In this document: piece by piece, positions 28,440 to 36,411 of the stretch
Layout of the letters: each line of letters starts with the position of its first letter
Numbering within the stretch: the first letter of the stretch is position 1
NCBI RefSeq assembly: GCF_002902725.1
Contig: NZ_PPRT01000010.1
Location: forward strand, 1 to 48,615
Direction of reading: 5' to 3'
DNA from: Staphylococcus caprae
Lineage (GTDB): Bacteria; Bacillota; Bacilli; Staphylococcales; Staphylococcaceae
DNA length: 48,615 nt
Program-made: the position numbers and the translations under genes
The notes under the pieces: model-generated
Told to the model about the DNA's origin: nothing
Database searches by the model: none
What the model saw: the letters and a program-made list of their open reading frames with translations, nothing else

Positions 28440-28832
28440 TTGTCACAAATAAAGCGTAAATTAAAGAGGGTGACAGAGATAGTATCTAATAAGAAAACCC
28501 AACAATTTGCGAATTTAGTACGCTCTTACCGTAAATCTTATATTGGTAAAGGCCCAGAACAAGTTAAAGTCTTTTTCAAAGATAATTGGGCAGTTTGTCA
28601 TATGTCTGGAAGTTTAAGTAAGGTTGAAAATTTTTATTTGCGAAATAAAGATTTTGAGAGTATGCTTAAATACGGACGTACTGAAGAAATTAAAGAATTA
28701 TATAAACAAAATCCTCCTGTAGAGATGGAGGAACTTGTCGGAGCAAAATTCGTAAAACTTTTTACAGATGTTAATTTAGAAGACGACGAAGTAGTGTCGA
28801 TTTTCGTTTTTGATAGATCAATTGAAGAATAA
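28440..28832 (+). CDS. DUF2294 family protein
   Basis: Cytoplasmic protein of up to 130 residues. The family core is visible as SYIGKGPEQVKVFFKDNWAV (about 33-52), followed by a helical region and FTDVNLEDDEVVSIFVFD. DUF2294 proteins are found beside formate dehydrogenases in Bacillales; the reaction or partner is unknown. The start is uncertain: TTG at 28440 has only a weak AAGAG upstream, and a GTG at 28470 has no spacer to its ribosome-like sequence. Next gene is fdh, with a structured spacer between. Confidence 0.75.
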   Translation: MSQIKRKLKRVTEIVSNKKTQQFANLVRSYRKSYIGKGPEQVKVFFKDNWAVCHMSGSLSKVENFYLRNKDFESMLKYGRTEEIKELYKQNPPVEMEELVGAKFVKLFTDVNLEDDEVVSIFVFDRSIEE

Positions 28833-28858
28833 ATTAAATATTACGGGATTGGTGTAAG

Positions 28859-29014
28859 GTACTCAGTGCTGTTTGCTAACCCACTTTGTTCGAATAATTA
28901 TGTGAGTCATACATATATTTGAGGAGGTGGTTAAAACAAATAGGCTGAGTATTTTTTTATAAACGTTATAAGTGCTCTCATCATAGAATTACTAAAGTTT
29001 TAGTAAAAAATTCT
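28859..29014 (+). promoter_or_regulatory. Structured leader/terminator upstream of fdh
   Basis: A long stem begins with TACTCAG (28860-28866) and closes with CTGAGTA (28945-28951), and internal pairing includes TAACC-AC with GTGGTTA. It runs directly into TTTTTTT, which makes it an intrinsic terminator or attenuator. A second hairpin with arms AGAATTACTAAA and TTTAGT..ATTCT (28985-29014) ends just before the fdh ribosome site TAGGAGTG. It could end the DUF2294 transcript or control fdh read-through. I do not match it to a named riboswitch. Confidence 0.55.
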
Positions 29015-29035
29015 AAATTTAGGAGTGTATAGATT

Positions 29036-30061
29036 ATGAAAATTGTAGCATTATTCCCAGAAACAGATGAAGTTTTAGATAACCAATTATTAAACACTGA
29101 CAAAGCAATCGGTCTTAGAGAATTCTTAAAAGATTCAGACCATGAATTAGTTATCTTAAAAAATGGTGAGGAAGATTTAGATAAACACTTAAGTGACATG
29201 GACATTGTTATCAGTGCTCCATTCTACCCTGCATATATGACTAAAGAAAGAATCGAAAAAGCACCAAACTTAAAATTAGCTATCACAGCTGGTGTAGGTT
29301 CTGACCATGTTGATTTAGATGCAGCAAGTAAACACGATGTAGGTGTTGTTGAAGTAACTGGTAGTAATACAGTAAGTGTTGCTGAACATGCCGTAATGGA
29401 CTTACTTATTGTATTACGTAACTTTATGGAAGGACACCGTCAATCAGTTGAAGGCGAATGGGATTTATCTAAAGTTGGTAACCAAGCTCGCGAACTACAA
29501 AATAAAACAATCGGTATCTTTGGTTTCGGTCGTATTGGTCAATTAGTTGCTGAGCGCTTAAAACCATTCAATGTAACTATGCAACACTATGACCCAATCA
29601 ATCAAAAAGATAACGAAAACTCTAAATTTGTTGAATTCGAAGAACTTGTAAAAACAAGTGATGCAATCACTATTCACGCACCATTAACACCTTCTACAGA
29701 TAACTTATTCGATGAAGATGTGTTAAGCAAAATGAAAAAAGGTAGCTATTTAGTTAATACTGCACGTGGTAAAATCGTGAACACACAAGCATTAGTTGAT
29801 GCTGTTAATAGTGGTCAAATTCAAGGTTATGCCGGTGACGTATGGTACCCACAACCAGCTCCAGCAGATCACCCTTGGAGAACTATGCCTAGAAACGGTA
29901 TGACTATTCACTATTCAGGTATGACTTTAGAATCTCAAAAACGTATTGAAGATGGTGTTAAAGATATCTTAAATCGTTTCTTTAATAATGAAGCATTCCA
30001 AGACAAAGATGTTATTGTTTCTAGCGGAAAAATTTCAAGCTCAAGCTATACTGCTAAATAA
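29036..30061 (+). CDS. fdh: NAD-dependent formate dehydrogenase
   Basis: Single-subunit, metal-free formate dehydrogenase of 341 residues in the D-2-hydroxyacid dehydrogenase family; oxidises formate to CO2 with NAD. Visible are the formate-binding segment ITAGVGSDHVDLDAA, NTVSVAEH, the Rossmann loop FGFGRIGQ (about 161-168), the catalytic Arg in NTARGKIV, and the FDH-specific end of the active site GDVWYPQPAPADHPWRTMP followed by the catalytic His in MTIHYSG. In S. aureus fdh lies elsewhere on the chromosome; here it is inside the teichoic acid cluster. It probably consumes formate made by pyruvate formate-lyase. Confidence 0.95.
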   Translation: MKIVALFPETDEVLDNQLLNTDKAIGLREFLKDSDHELVILKNGEEDLDKHLSDMDIVISAPFYPAYMTKERIEKAPNLKLAITAGVGSDHVDLDAASKHDVGVVEVTGSNTVSVAEHAVMDLLIVLRNFMEGHRQSVEGEWDLSKVGNQARELQNKTIGIFGFGRIGQLVAERLKPFNVTMQHYDPINQKDNENSKFVEFEELVKTSDAITIHAPLTPSTDNLFDEDVLSKMKKGSYLVNTARGKIVNTQALVDAVNSGQIQGYAGDVWYPQPAPADHPWRTMPRNGMTIHYSGMTLESQKRIEDGVKDILNRFFNNEAFQDKDVIVSSGKISSSSYTAK

Positions 30062-30172
30062 TTGCACTATAACGGAAAAATAAATGTTATTCTGATTCAT
30101 TTTTGTTCAAAATAAAAACTCAACTATTTCAATAATTACAACCCTAACTACAAATGAAATATTAAAAAGAGG

Positions 30173-30500
30173 CATGGCTATTAAAAGCGCCATATCAGAC
30201 TTAATAGTTACGATGTACTCTTTGTGCTTAAGTCAATGTCTAGAAGGCTAATGCGTTAACGTTATACCTTTCCCAAAAATCAAAATTGTTATTAGCCGTG
30301 TAAGTTCCCCTGTTCGCTTACACTAAGACATTGAACAAGCTTTCAACAACCTTGATATTATTTATAAATCTAATTACACACTCAATTACTTTCTACCCCT
30401 TCCCTGTGAAGTAATTGAGTAGTCAAAACCTTAAAATAATGTTATCCCTTTTCAAATAGAAAGAGAGAGGTGGCCTCCCTGAACCACCTCTCTCTATTTT
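30173..30500 (+). ncRNA. Candidate structured RNA with five C-rich patches (fdh 3'UTR or sRNA)
   Basis: No ORF. Helices seen: ATGGC/GCCAT (near 30174-30195); a three-way junction closed by TCAATGTCT (30233-30241)/AGACATTGA (30326-30334), with arms GGCTAAT/ATTAGCC (30246/30291) and GTGTAAG/CTTACAC (30298/30317); a perfect 12-bp hairpin (30380-30391/30409-30420); and terminator AGAGAGAGGTGG/CCACCTCTCTCT (30462/30484) with ATTTTTA. The unpaired patches CUUUCCC, UUCCCC, ACCCCUUCCC, AUCCCUU and CCUCCCU could pair with GGAGG sites. C-rich only on the plus strand. No convincing promoter was found, so it may be processed from the fdh transcript. Confidence 0.6.
30462..30500. terminator. Bidirectional terminator between fdh/RNA and tarA
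   Basis: Perfect 12-bp stem AGAGAGAGGTGG/CCACCTCTCTCT with a 10-base loop. T-rich on the plus strand (ATTTTTA) and also pyrimidine-rich on the minus strand. It can end both the plus-strand transcript and tarA, whose stop lies at 30504. Confidence 0.9.
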
Positions 30501-30503
30501 TAA

Positions 30504-31262
30504 TTATTTCGATTTCATTTTTCTTTTTTGTTTTGATACTTTTAGCATAAATTTTGGAATACTTACCATTCTTCCAATTCTCTTCCAATCAATGAGTAAT
30601 CTAAATACCCATTCAATATTTAGCTTTTGGTATAACTTAGGCGCACGCTTTTTGGCACCACTTAGCACTTCAAAAGAACCTCCAACACCCATCATTACTG
30701 TTTGTTTAAATTTATCGTGATGTTTATGGATCCATTGTTCTTGTTTAGGGAAGCCCATCCCTACAAAAATATAATCTGGATTGAAACTTGTTATACGTTT
30801 GACGACCGTTTCATCTTCTAAATTGATGTAACCGTGATGATGTGCAAAAGTGACATCAGGATATTTTAAATTCAACTTACGTTCAGCCGCTTCAATAATT
30901 TCATTTTTGGAACCAAGCAAATAAACACGTTGGTGCTTAGCATTAGCAATTTTTAAGCATTCTTCAAGTAATTCAATTCCTGGAACACGTCGTCTTAATG
31001 GTTCATTCAAACGTTTAGAGGCTTTAACAACCCCCGTGCCATCAGCTACAACATAATCTGCTTCATTGATTAAATCCATATATGAAGGGTGCTCTGTTGC
31101 ATAATCTACAATTTCAGGGTTAGCTGTCACTATAAATAAATTTTGACTTTCATTTTTTTCAAAAAATGATTTAATATTTTTAGTCATTTCCAACATCGTC
31201 GTGTTGTTAAATTGAACACCTAGTATATTTACTTTACTGTTATTGAATTGCTCGTTATTCAT
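30504..31262 (-). CDS. tarA: TarA, ManNAc transferase of the teichoic acid linkage unit
   Basis: WecG/TagA/CpsF-family (GT26) enzyme of 252 residues that transfers ManNAc from UDP-ManNAc to undecaprenyl-PP-GlcNAc, the first committed step of wall teichoic acid synthesis. Family motifs are visible: TANPEIVDYA, ADGTGVVKASK, the RVYLLGSKNE stretch and IFVGMGFPKQEQWI, followed by GVGGSFEVLSGAKKRAP. The C-terminal basic tail (about 220-252) matches the membrane-tethering region of the family. Single minus-strand gene, divergent from the M50 protease gene. Confidence 0.95.
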   Translation of the reverse strand: MNNEQFNNSKVNILGVQFNNTTMLEMTKNIKSFFEKNESQNLFIVTANPEIVDYATEHPSYMDLINEADYVVADGTGVVKASKRLNEPLRRRVPGIELLEECLKIANAKHQRVYLLGSKNEIIEAAERKLNLKYPDVTFAHHHGYINLEDETVVKRITSFNPDYIFVGMGFPKQEQWIHKHHDKFKQTVMMGVGGSFEVLSGAKKRAPKLYQKLNIEWVFRLLIDWKRIGRMVSIPKFMLKVSKQKRKMKSK

Positions 31263-31491
31263 CCCTAAAGCCCCACTTCACTTCGTGTATTATTCTATTT
31301 GTATTATTTATCATTAGAATTTTAATTACTTTCTCTTTAAAAATGTACGGTCTATTTTACCACATCGAAAATTAAACTAGAAATGTTTACGTCCTAATTT
31401 ACATCTAAAGTCCAAAAGCCATAAACTACATTTTCATTTATAATAAATTTTAAGTGATTATAATAAAATCTATTACACGAGGTTCACATTC

Positions 31492-32238
31492 ATGACATAC
31501 CTAGAAAACTTTTTCACAACAGTCATTCATTTAAATATTTATTTAATCATATTGATAAGCATTGTATACATCGTCATTCATCAACATCGACATAAAAGTA
31601 TCAATCAATTTTTAGATGTTTACCTTAATTATATTCCAGTTTTAACACATGAGTTCGGACATGTTTTATTTAATAGACTTGCAGGTGGACGCGCTAAAGA
31701 TCTTGTTATTGTTACAAGTCCTAAAGAACGACAATCAACCTTGCAACAAGGCTACGCCATTACACAATCGAGAAGTTACCTTGGACAATTCATTACTACC
31801 ATTGGCGGCTATTTAATGCCACCGATTATGTTTTTAATTGGCTTAGTAGCCGCACATTATCAACATCCAAGTATTTTCCTAGTATCATATCTATTTATTT
31901 TTATTTACTTTTTAATTCTAACATCTCGTAAATTATCACCTATCATAGTCATATTGCTTATTGGAATACTACTTTACTTTTTATTCCAACATGATAATCA
32001 AATGATAATGTATGATATTGTGTCACTAAGTTATCATTTCATTTTAGGTGTCCTTTTAGGGGAAATTCTTCAATCCTCATGGACGATATTTAACCTAACC
32101 TTCCAACGTCCTAAGCCGAGTTGGGATGGCAGTGCTTTAACTGAGATTACTAGAGTCCCTACAGTCATTTATAGTGTGTTATGGATTGCCTTCAATCTCT
32201 ATACAGTTTATCTACTCATCAAATATACGATTTTATAA
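31492..32238 (+). CDS. M50B-type membrane metalloprotease-like protein
   Basis: Polytopic membrane protein of 248 residues with about six hydrophobic segments. The zinc-binding HExxH is intact as LTHEFGHVLFNRLAGG (HEFGH at about 52-56), as in the peptidase M50B-like family. A third metal ligand (Asp or Glu) cannot be assigned with certainty. Substrate unknown. Start ATG follows GAGGTTC. Single gene, ends at a terminator shared with mntR. Confidence 0.8.
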   Translation: MTYLENFFTTVIHLNIYLIILISIVYIVIHQHRHKSINQFLDVYLNYIPVLTHEFGHVLFNRLAGGRAKDLVIVTSPKERQSTLQQGYAITQSRSYLGQFITTIGGYLMPPIMFLIGLVAAHYQHPSIFLVSYLFIFIYFLILTSRKLSPIIVILLIGILLYFLFQHDNQMIMYDIVSLSYHFILGVLLGEILQSSWTIFNLTFQRPKPSWDGSALTEITRVPTVIYSVLWIAFNLYTVYLLIKYTIL

Positions 32239-32294
32239 AAAAGCTTAAGCTCTTAATGATTTACACATTTTTTCATTAAGAACTTAAGCTTTTA
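32238..32294. terminator. Bidirectional terminator between M50 gene and mntR
   Basis: Arms AAGCTTAAG..CTTAATGA and TCATTAAG..CTTAAGCTT form a stem of about 19 pairs with a small bulge. A-rich before and T-rich after, and it overlaps the mntR stop. Confidence 0.85.
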
Positions 32295-32939
32295 TTGTTT
32301 GTCAGCAAAGATATTCATCGCATTCTCATAACTTAATATCGTCACTATATCGTTTCGTTTAATGATAATCACTTTGTTTGTGTCATCCTTTGAAACGATT
32401 TCGACTTCATTGCCTATATAAATGTCTTTACTGGAAAGATATACAAGTAACTCTGTTTTATCACGTACACGTCTCACTACAACATGATCCCCAGGTTCAA
32501 ATTCTAATATAGATGTCGTATATAACTCTTTATATTGATGATCTCTTGGAATCACACCACCATGAGGACACGTTTCAGGATAATTCAATGTTTTATCTAA
32601 ACGTTCTACAAACAAATCGGAAATGCGGTGTTCAAGGATTTCCGCCTCTTGATGAACCTCTTCCCAGTTGTATTGTAAGATTTCTATTAAAAATAACTCC
32701 AATAAACGATGACGTTTAATGATATCGAGCGTTTGGTTAAGACCCGCTTCTGTTAAACGTGCACCTTTATAGTGTTTTGTTTCTACATAGCCTTCCTTTT
32801 CTAAGCGTCCTATCATTTCACTGACAGATGGTGGTTTAATATTTAGAAATTGAGATAATTGTTTATTTGACACAAAGGATACATCGCCGTCATTCGTTAA
32901 AATTGCTTTCAAGTAATCCTCTTTTTCTTCAGTTAACAT
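32292..32939 (-). CDS. mntR: MntR, manganese-responsive DtxR-family repressor
   Basis: Repressor of 215 residues that senses Mn(II) and represses mntABC. The N-terminal winged helix-turn-helix (NKQLSQFLNIKPPSVSEMIGRLEKEGYV, about 24-51) is followed by the metal-binding dimerisation domain with EDYLKAI, the EILEHRISD and CPHGG ligands, and an SH3-like C-terminal domain (about 140-215). Two ATGs are adjacent; the second (32939) has better spacing from GAGGTGA. Divergent from mntA, with an operator palindrome in between. Confidence 0.93.
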   Translation of the reverse strand: MLTEEKEDYLKAILTNDGDVSFVSNKQLSQFLNIKPPSVSEMIGRLEKEGYVETKHYKGARLTEAGLNQTLDIIKRHRLLELFLIEILQYNWEEVHQEAEILEHRISDLFVERLDKTLNYPETCPHGGVIPRDHQYKELYTTSILEFEPGDHVVVRRVRDKTELLVYLSSKDIYIGNEVEIVSKDDTNKVIIIKRNDIVTILSYENAMNIFADKQ

Positions 32940-32983
32940 CATTTCACCTCACACGCATTCACCTTATTGTATCATGAATTCAC

Positions 32984-33013
32984 TTGACATGTTAAAACTT
33001 CAACGTTTATTAT
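32984..33013 (+). promoter_or_regulatory. mntABC promoter
   Basis: -35 TTGACA (32984-32989), 18-base spacer, -10 TATTAT (33008-33013). Near-consensus, as expected for a promoter controlled by repression. Confidence 0.75.
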
Positions 33014-33020
33014 AAAATAA

Positions 33021-33036
33021 ATTAGGTTAACCTAAA
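33021..33036. promoter_or_regulatory. MntR operator
   Basis: Perfect palindrome TTAGGTTAACCTAA (33022-33035), the sequence type known for staphylococcal MntR boxes. It lies 8 bases after the -10, over the transcription start, so Mn-loaded MntR would block mntABC. Confidence 0.88.
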
Positions 33037-33060
33037 CTTTTAATTAGGAGGTTATAATTT

Positions 33061-33816
33061 TTGTTAAAAATAGACCAATTAAATCTATTTCTAGGGAAAA
33101 AGCATGTACTTAAAAATGTCTCTTTCTCTTTACCTATAAGTGGTGAAATTGTTGGCATCGTTGGTCCTAATGGCGCTGGGAAATCGTCATTACTGAAAGC
33201 TTTTATTGGGGAATTTAAAGCCACAGGGACAAAGTTGCTATATGACCGCCCTATACATACTCAACTAAGATATATCACATACATTCCTCAAAAAGCACAA
33301 TTAGATTTAGATTTTCCTATCAAAGTAGAACAAGTTGTGCTTTCAGGTTGCTATCAAGTCATCGGATGGTTTAAAAGACCAGAAATCACCGAAAAGACTA
33401 AACTCAATCAATTGCTCAAAGATTTAGAATTAGACGAGTTACGTCATAGGCAAATTTCTCAATTAAGTGGTGGACAATTACAACGTGTACTTGTCGCAAG
33501 AGCATTAATGAGTGATAGTGATATCTACTGTTTTGATGAACCCTTTGTTGGCATCGATATTTACAGTGAACAACTCATCATGAATAAGATTAGACATCTT
33601 AAACATTTAGGGAAATTAATTTTGATTGTGCATCATGATTTATCAAAAGCTGAACAATACTTCGATCGTATTTTATTGCTCAATCAGACTATAAGATACT
33701 TAGGCGCACCTAAAGAAGCGTTATCTTCTGAACGTTTAAATGCAACATTCATGAATTTTGATAATCATTTATCACCACTTGAATCTACACAAGGGAGTGC
33801 GTGTGTTAAATGTTAG
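33061..33816 (+). CDS. mntA: MntA, ATPase of the manganese importer
   Basis: ABC ATPase of 251 residues: Walker A GPNGAGKSS (about 38-46), signature LSGGQLQRV, Walker B YCFDEPFVGID, H-loop IVHHDLS. TTG start, fixed by AGGAGG 10 bases upstream and by the N terminus MLKIDQLNLFLG typical of the family. First gene of mntABC; its 3' end overlaps mntB by 7 bases. Confidence 0.94.
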   Translation: MLKIDQLNLFLGKKHVLKNVSFSLPISGEIVGIVGPNGAGKSSLLKAFIGEFKATGTKLLYDRPIHTQLRYITYIPQKAQLDLDFPIKVEQVVLSGCYQVIGWFKRPEITEKTKLNQLLKDLELDELRHRQISQLSGGQLQRVLVARALMSDSDIYCFDEPFVGIDIYSEQLIMNKIRHLKHLGKLILIVHHDLSKAEQYFDRILLLNQTIRYLGAPKEALSSERLNATFMNFDNHLSPLESTQGSACVKC

Positions 33817-34646
33817 ACTTCTTTAATCATTTGTTAAGTTATCAATTTTTAAATCGTGCATTAATCACTTCTATTCTAGTAGGGGTTGTGTGCGGTACAG
33901 TGGGAAGCATTATCGTTCTTAGAGGACTATCTTTAATGGGAGACGCTATGAGTCATGCCGTACTACCTGGCGTGGCATTATCATTCCTCTTCAATATTCC
34001 AATGTTTATCGGAGCATTAGTGACAGGAATGATCGCAAGTTTATTTATCGGTTTTATCACTTCTAAGAGTAAGACAAAACCAGATGCTGCTATAGGGATT
34101 AGTTTTACAGCTTTCCTAGCTACAGGAGTCATTATTATTAGCTTAATTAACAGTACAACTGACCTATATCACATTTTATTCGGTAATTTACTTGCCATTA
34201 CGAATCAATCATTTTGGACAACAATCATTATCGGTATAAGTGTGATTACACTCATTATTATATTCTACAGACCTTTAATGATTTCTACCTTTGATGAAAC
34301 ATTTAGCCGAATGAGTGGACTAAACACTACATTAATTCATTACTTCGTCATGCTCTTACTTGCACTTGTAACAGTCGCAAGTATTCAGACCGTAGGAATT
34401 ATCCTTGTTGTAGCTTTACTCATCACACCTGCTTCAACAGCATTTCTAATCAGTAAGCAGTTGTACAGCATGATGATTATAGCAAGCATCATTAGTGTAG
34501 TAAGTTCAATTATCGGATTGTACTTTAGTTATATTTATAACGTACCAAGTGGCGCAACAATCGTCCTTTGTACATTCACAATTTACGTAATTACATTAGC
34601 TAGCACTAGAATTATAAACAGACAGAAAAGAGGCGCTTTAACTTGA
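33810..34646 (+). CDS. mntB: MntB, permease of the manganese importer
   Basis: ABC-3 family permease of 278 residues with about eight to nine hydrophobic helices. Conserved stretches LRGLSLMGDAMSHAVLPGVALSF (about 38-60) and VGIILVVALLITPASTAFLI near the C terminus are typical of Mn/Zn permeases. Overlaps mntA and mntC; all three are translationally coupled. Confidence 0.94.
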   Translation: MLDFFNHLLSYQFLNRALITSILVGVVCGTVGSIIVLRGLSLMGDAMSHAVLPGVALSFLFNIPMFIGALVTGMIASLFIGFITSKSKTKPDAAIGISFTAFLATGVIIISLINSTTDLYHILFGNLLAITNQSFWTTIIIGISVITLIIIFYRPLMISTFDETFSRMSGLNTTLIHYFVMLLLALVTVASIQTVGIILVVALLITPASTAFLISKQLYSMMIIASIISVVSSIIGLYFSYIYNVPSGATIVLCTFTIYVITLASTRIINRQKRGALT

Positions 34647-35569
34647 AGAAAATCTTTGCTTTAGCATTAGCATTTATCATGATTCTTGCAGCATGTGGGA
34701 ATCAGCACAATGAGCATAGCTCTCATGGTGGTAAGTTACAAGTTGTAACAACAAACTCAATTCTTTACGACATGGTTAAGCATGTTGGTGGCGATAAAGT
34801 GGACGTTCATAGCATTGTTCCGGTCGGACAAGACCCACATGAATATGAGGTGAAACCTAAAGATATCAAGGCGCTCACTGATGCTGATGTCATTTTCTAT
34901 AATGGATTAAATCTTGAAACTGGCAACGGTTGGTTTGAAAAGGCACTTAAACAAGCAGGAAAGTCTACGAAAGATAAGAGTGTGATTGCAACATCTAAAG
35001 ACGTCGATCCTATTTACTTAAATGGTGAAAATGGCAACAAGAGCAAACAAGATCCACATGCATGGTTGAGTTTAGATAACGGTATTAAATATGTTAAAAC
35101 AATTCAACAAACTTTAATTCATTATGATAAACAACACCAATCAACATTTAAAAAGCATGGTAAAGCCTATTTGGCTGAACTTGAAAAACTAAATAAAAAT
35201 AGTAAAAACAAATTCGATGATATTCCTAAAGATCAACGTGCCATGATGACAAGTGAAGGTGCATTTAAATACTTTGCTAAACAATTTAACGTCAAACCAG
35301 GTTACATCTGGGAGATTAATACTGAGAAACAAGGAACTCCGGGACAAATGAAACAAGCGATTCGCTTTGTTAAAGACAATCACTTAAAACATCTATTAGT
35401 CGAAACAAGTGTTGATAAAAAAGCGATGCAAAGTCTATCTGAAGAAACAAATAAAGATATTTACGGAGAAGTATTTACAGATTCTATTGGTAAAGAAGGA
35501 ACAAAAGGAGATTCATACTACAAAATGATGAAATCCAATATCGATACAATTCATGGCAGCATGAAGTAG
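34643..35569 (+). CDS. mntC: MntC, manganese-binding lipoprotein
   Basis: Cluster A-I solute-binding lipoprotein of 308 residues. The signal peptide ends in the lipobox LAAC with lipidated Cys18. The four metal ligands of the family are visible: His in GQDPHEYE, His in QDPHAWLS, Glu in TSEGAFKYF, and Asp in EVFTDSIG. TTG start overlapping the mntB stop. It delivers Mn(II) to MntB at the outer membrane face. The transcript appears to continue into a long structured 3'UTR. Confidence 0.96.
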   Translation: MKKIFALALAFIMILAACGNQHNEHSSHGGKLQVVTTNSILYDMVKHVGGDKVDVHSIVPVGQDPHEYEVKPKDIKALTDADVIFYNGLNLETGNGWFEKALKQAGKSTKDKSVIATSKDVDPIYLNGENGNKSKQDPHAWLSLDNGIKYVKTIQQTLIHYDKQHQSTFKKHGKAYLAELEKLNKNSKNKFDDIPKDQRAMMTSEGAFKYFAKQFNVKPGYIWEINTEKQGTPGQMKQAIRFVKDNHLKHLLVETSVDKKAMQSLSEETNKDIYGEVFTDSIGKEGTKGDSYYKMMKSNIDTIHGSMK

Positions 35570-36187
35570 TAGAGGTATATAGAAATATTTAGAATTCTCG
35601 GATGAACATATTTAGTCTATGTCACTATCACTTCCGTTCATACATTTAATACTGGACGCACAATAAAATGTGATGTGACTACTTACAACCATTCCATGAT
35701 TATGTTCATCCTGAGTGATTCTAATGTATCAAACATACATATGTTGTAAGAATATAACTAGCAGTCCCATATCGTGTGTTTTTCATTTATATTACCCTCC
35801 TATAATATAAACTACATCTTTTTACACACGATATGGTGGTGTTAGTTAGGAGTATATTTCGCACAAACATAATAGAGCCCCACTCTCTCACTAAAAAATA
35901 CGGAGTTATAATCACTGCGAAAACAACTCAAGCATTACTTTGTTTCTGAGCGATAAACAATAGTAATGTTACTAACAACATGTACTACTGTTACTTAACA
36001 TCTATAACATCCCTCAAGTAGTACATATCAGTTCTATTCAACTCTGAGTAGTTACTGAAGCCACAAATAATCACTTGATGTGATAGCTTTCATCTATCAC
36101 TAAGCTATCTCCATGGTATTTTTAATCCTCCCCCATGGAGTACCCAGTTGCACTAATTATGTTGAGATTAGTGCAACTTTTTTATTT
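35570..36187 (+). ncRNA. rsaC: RsaC-like structured 3'UTR of mntABC
   Basis: Some 620 nt without a plausible gene between mntC and a strong terminator. Helices: GGATGAACATA/TATGTTCATCC (35600/35701) extended outward by AGAAT/ATTCT; CCATATCGTGTGT/ACACACGATATGG (35767/35824); ATGTACTACT/AGTAGTACAT (35980/36017); GTGATAG/CTATCAC (36080/36094); and terminator GTTGCACTAA..TTAGTGCAAC, then TTTTTTATTTT. C-rich patches ACCCTCC, ATCCCTC and CCTCCCCC are unpaired or in loops. In S. aureus RsaC is released from the mntABC 3'UTR under Mn starvation and targets sodA mRNA; its length varies between species. Identity here rests on position and structure. Confidence 0.72.
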
Positions 36188-36303
36188 TGCATTTATACGT
36201 GAATCATAAAATTTAAATACCAAATAAATTGAAAAAATACGAAGTAGAATTTTTGAAAAAGCCAAAACATACAATAAGTAACGTAGAATTGAATGTATAA
36301 AAA

Positions 36304-36348
36304 AGCAATAAAATGGATTCTAGTTGAAACCATCTTATTGCTCATATC
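36304..36348 (-). terminator. Terminator of the CPA1 antiporter gene
   Basis: Minus-strand stem AGCAATAAGATGG/CCATTTTATTGCT, then TTTTTTATAC, about 65 bases past the stop at 36412. Between this and the RsaC-like terminator (36188-36303) the sequence is AT-rich with nothing recognisable. Confidence 0.82.
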
Positions 36349-36411
36349 ATAGTTATTCATTTCTCTATCCAATCAATATTTACAGATTAAGCTATCGTTT
36401 TTTAAATAAGA

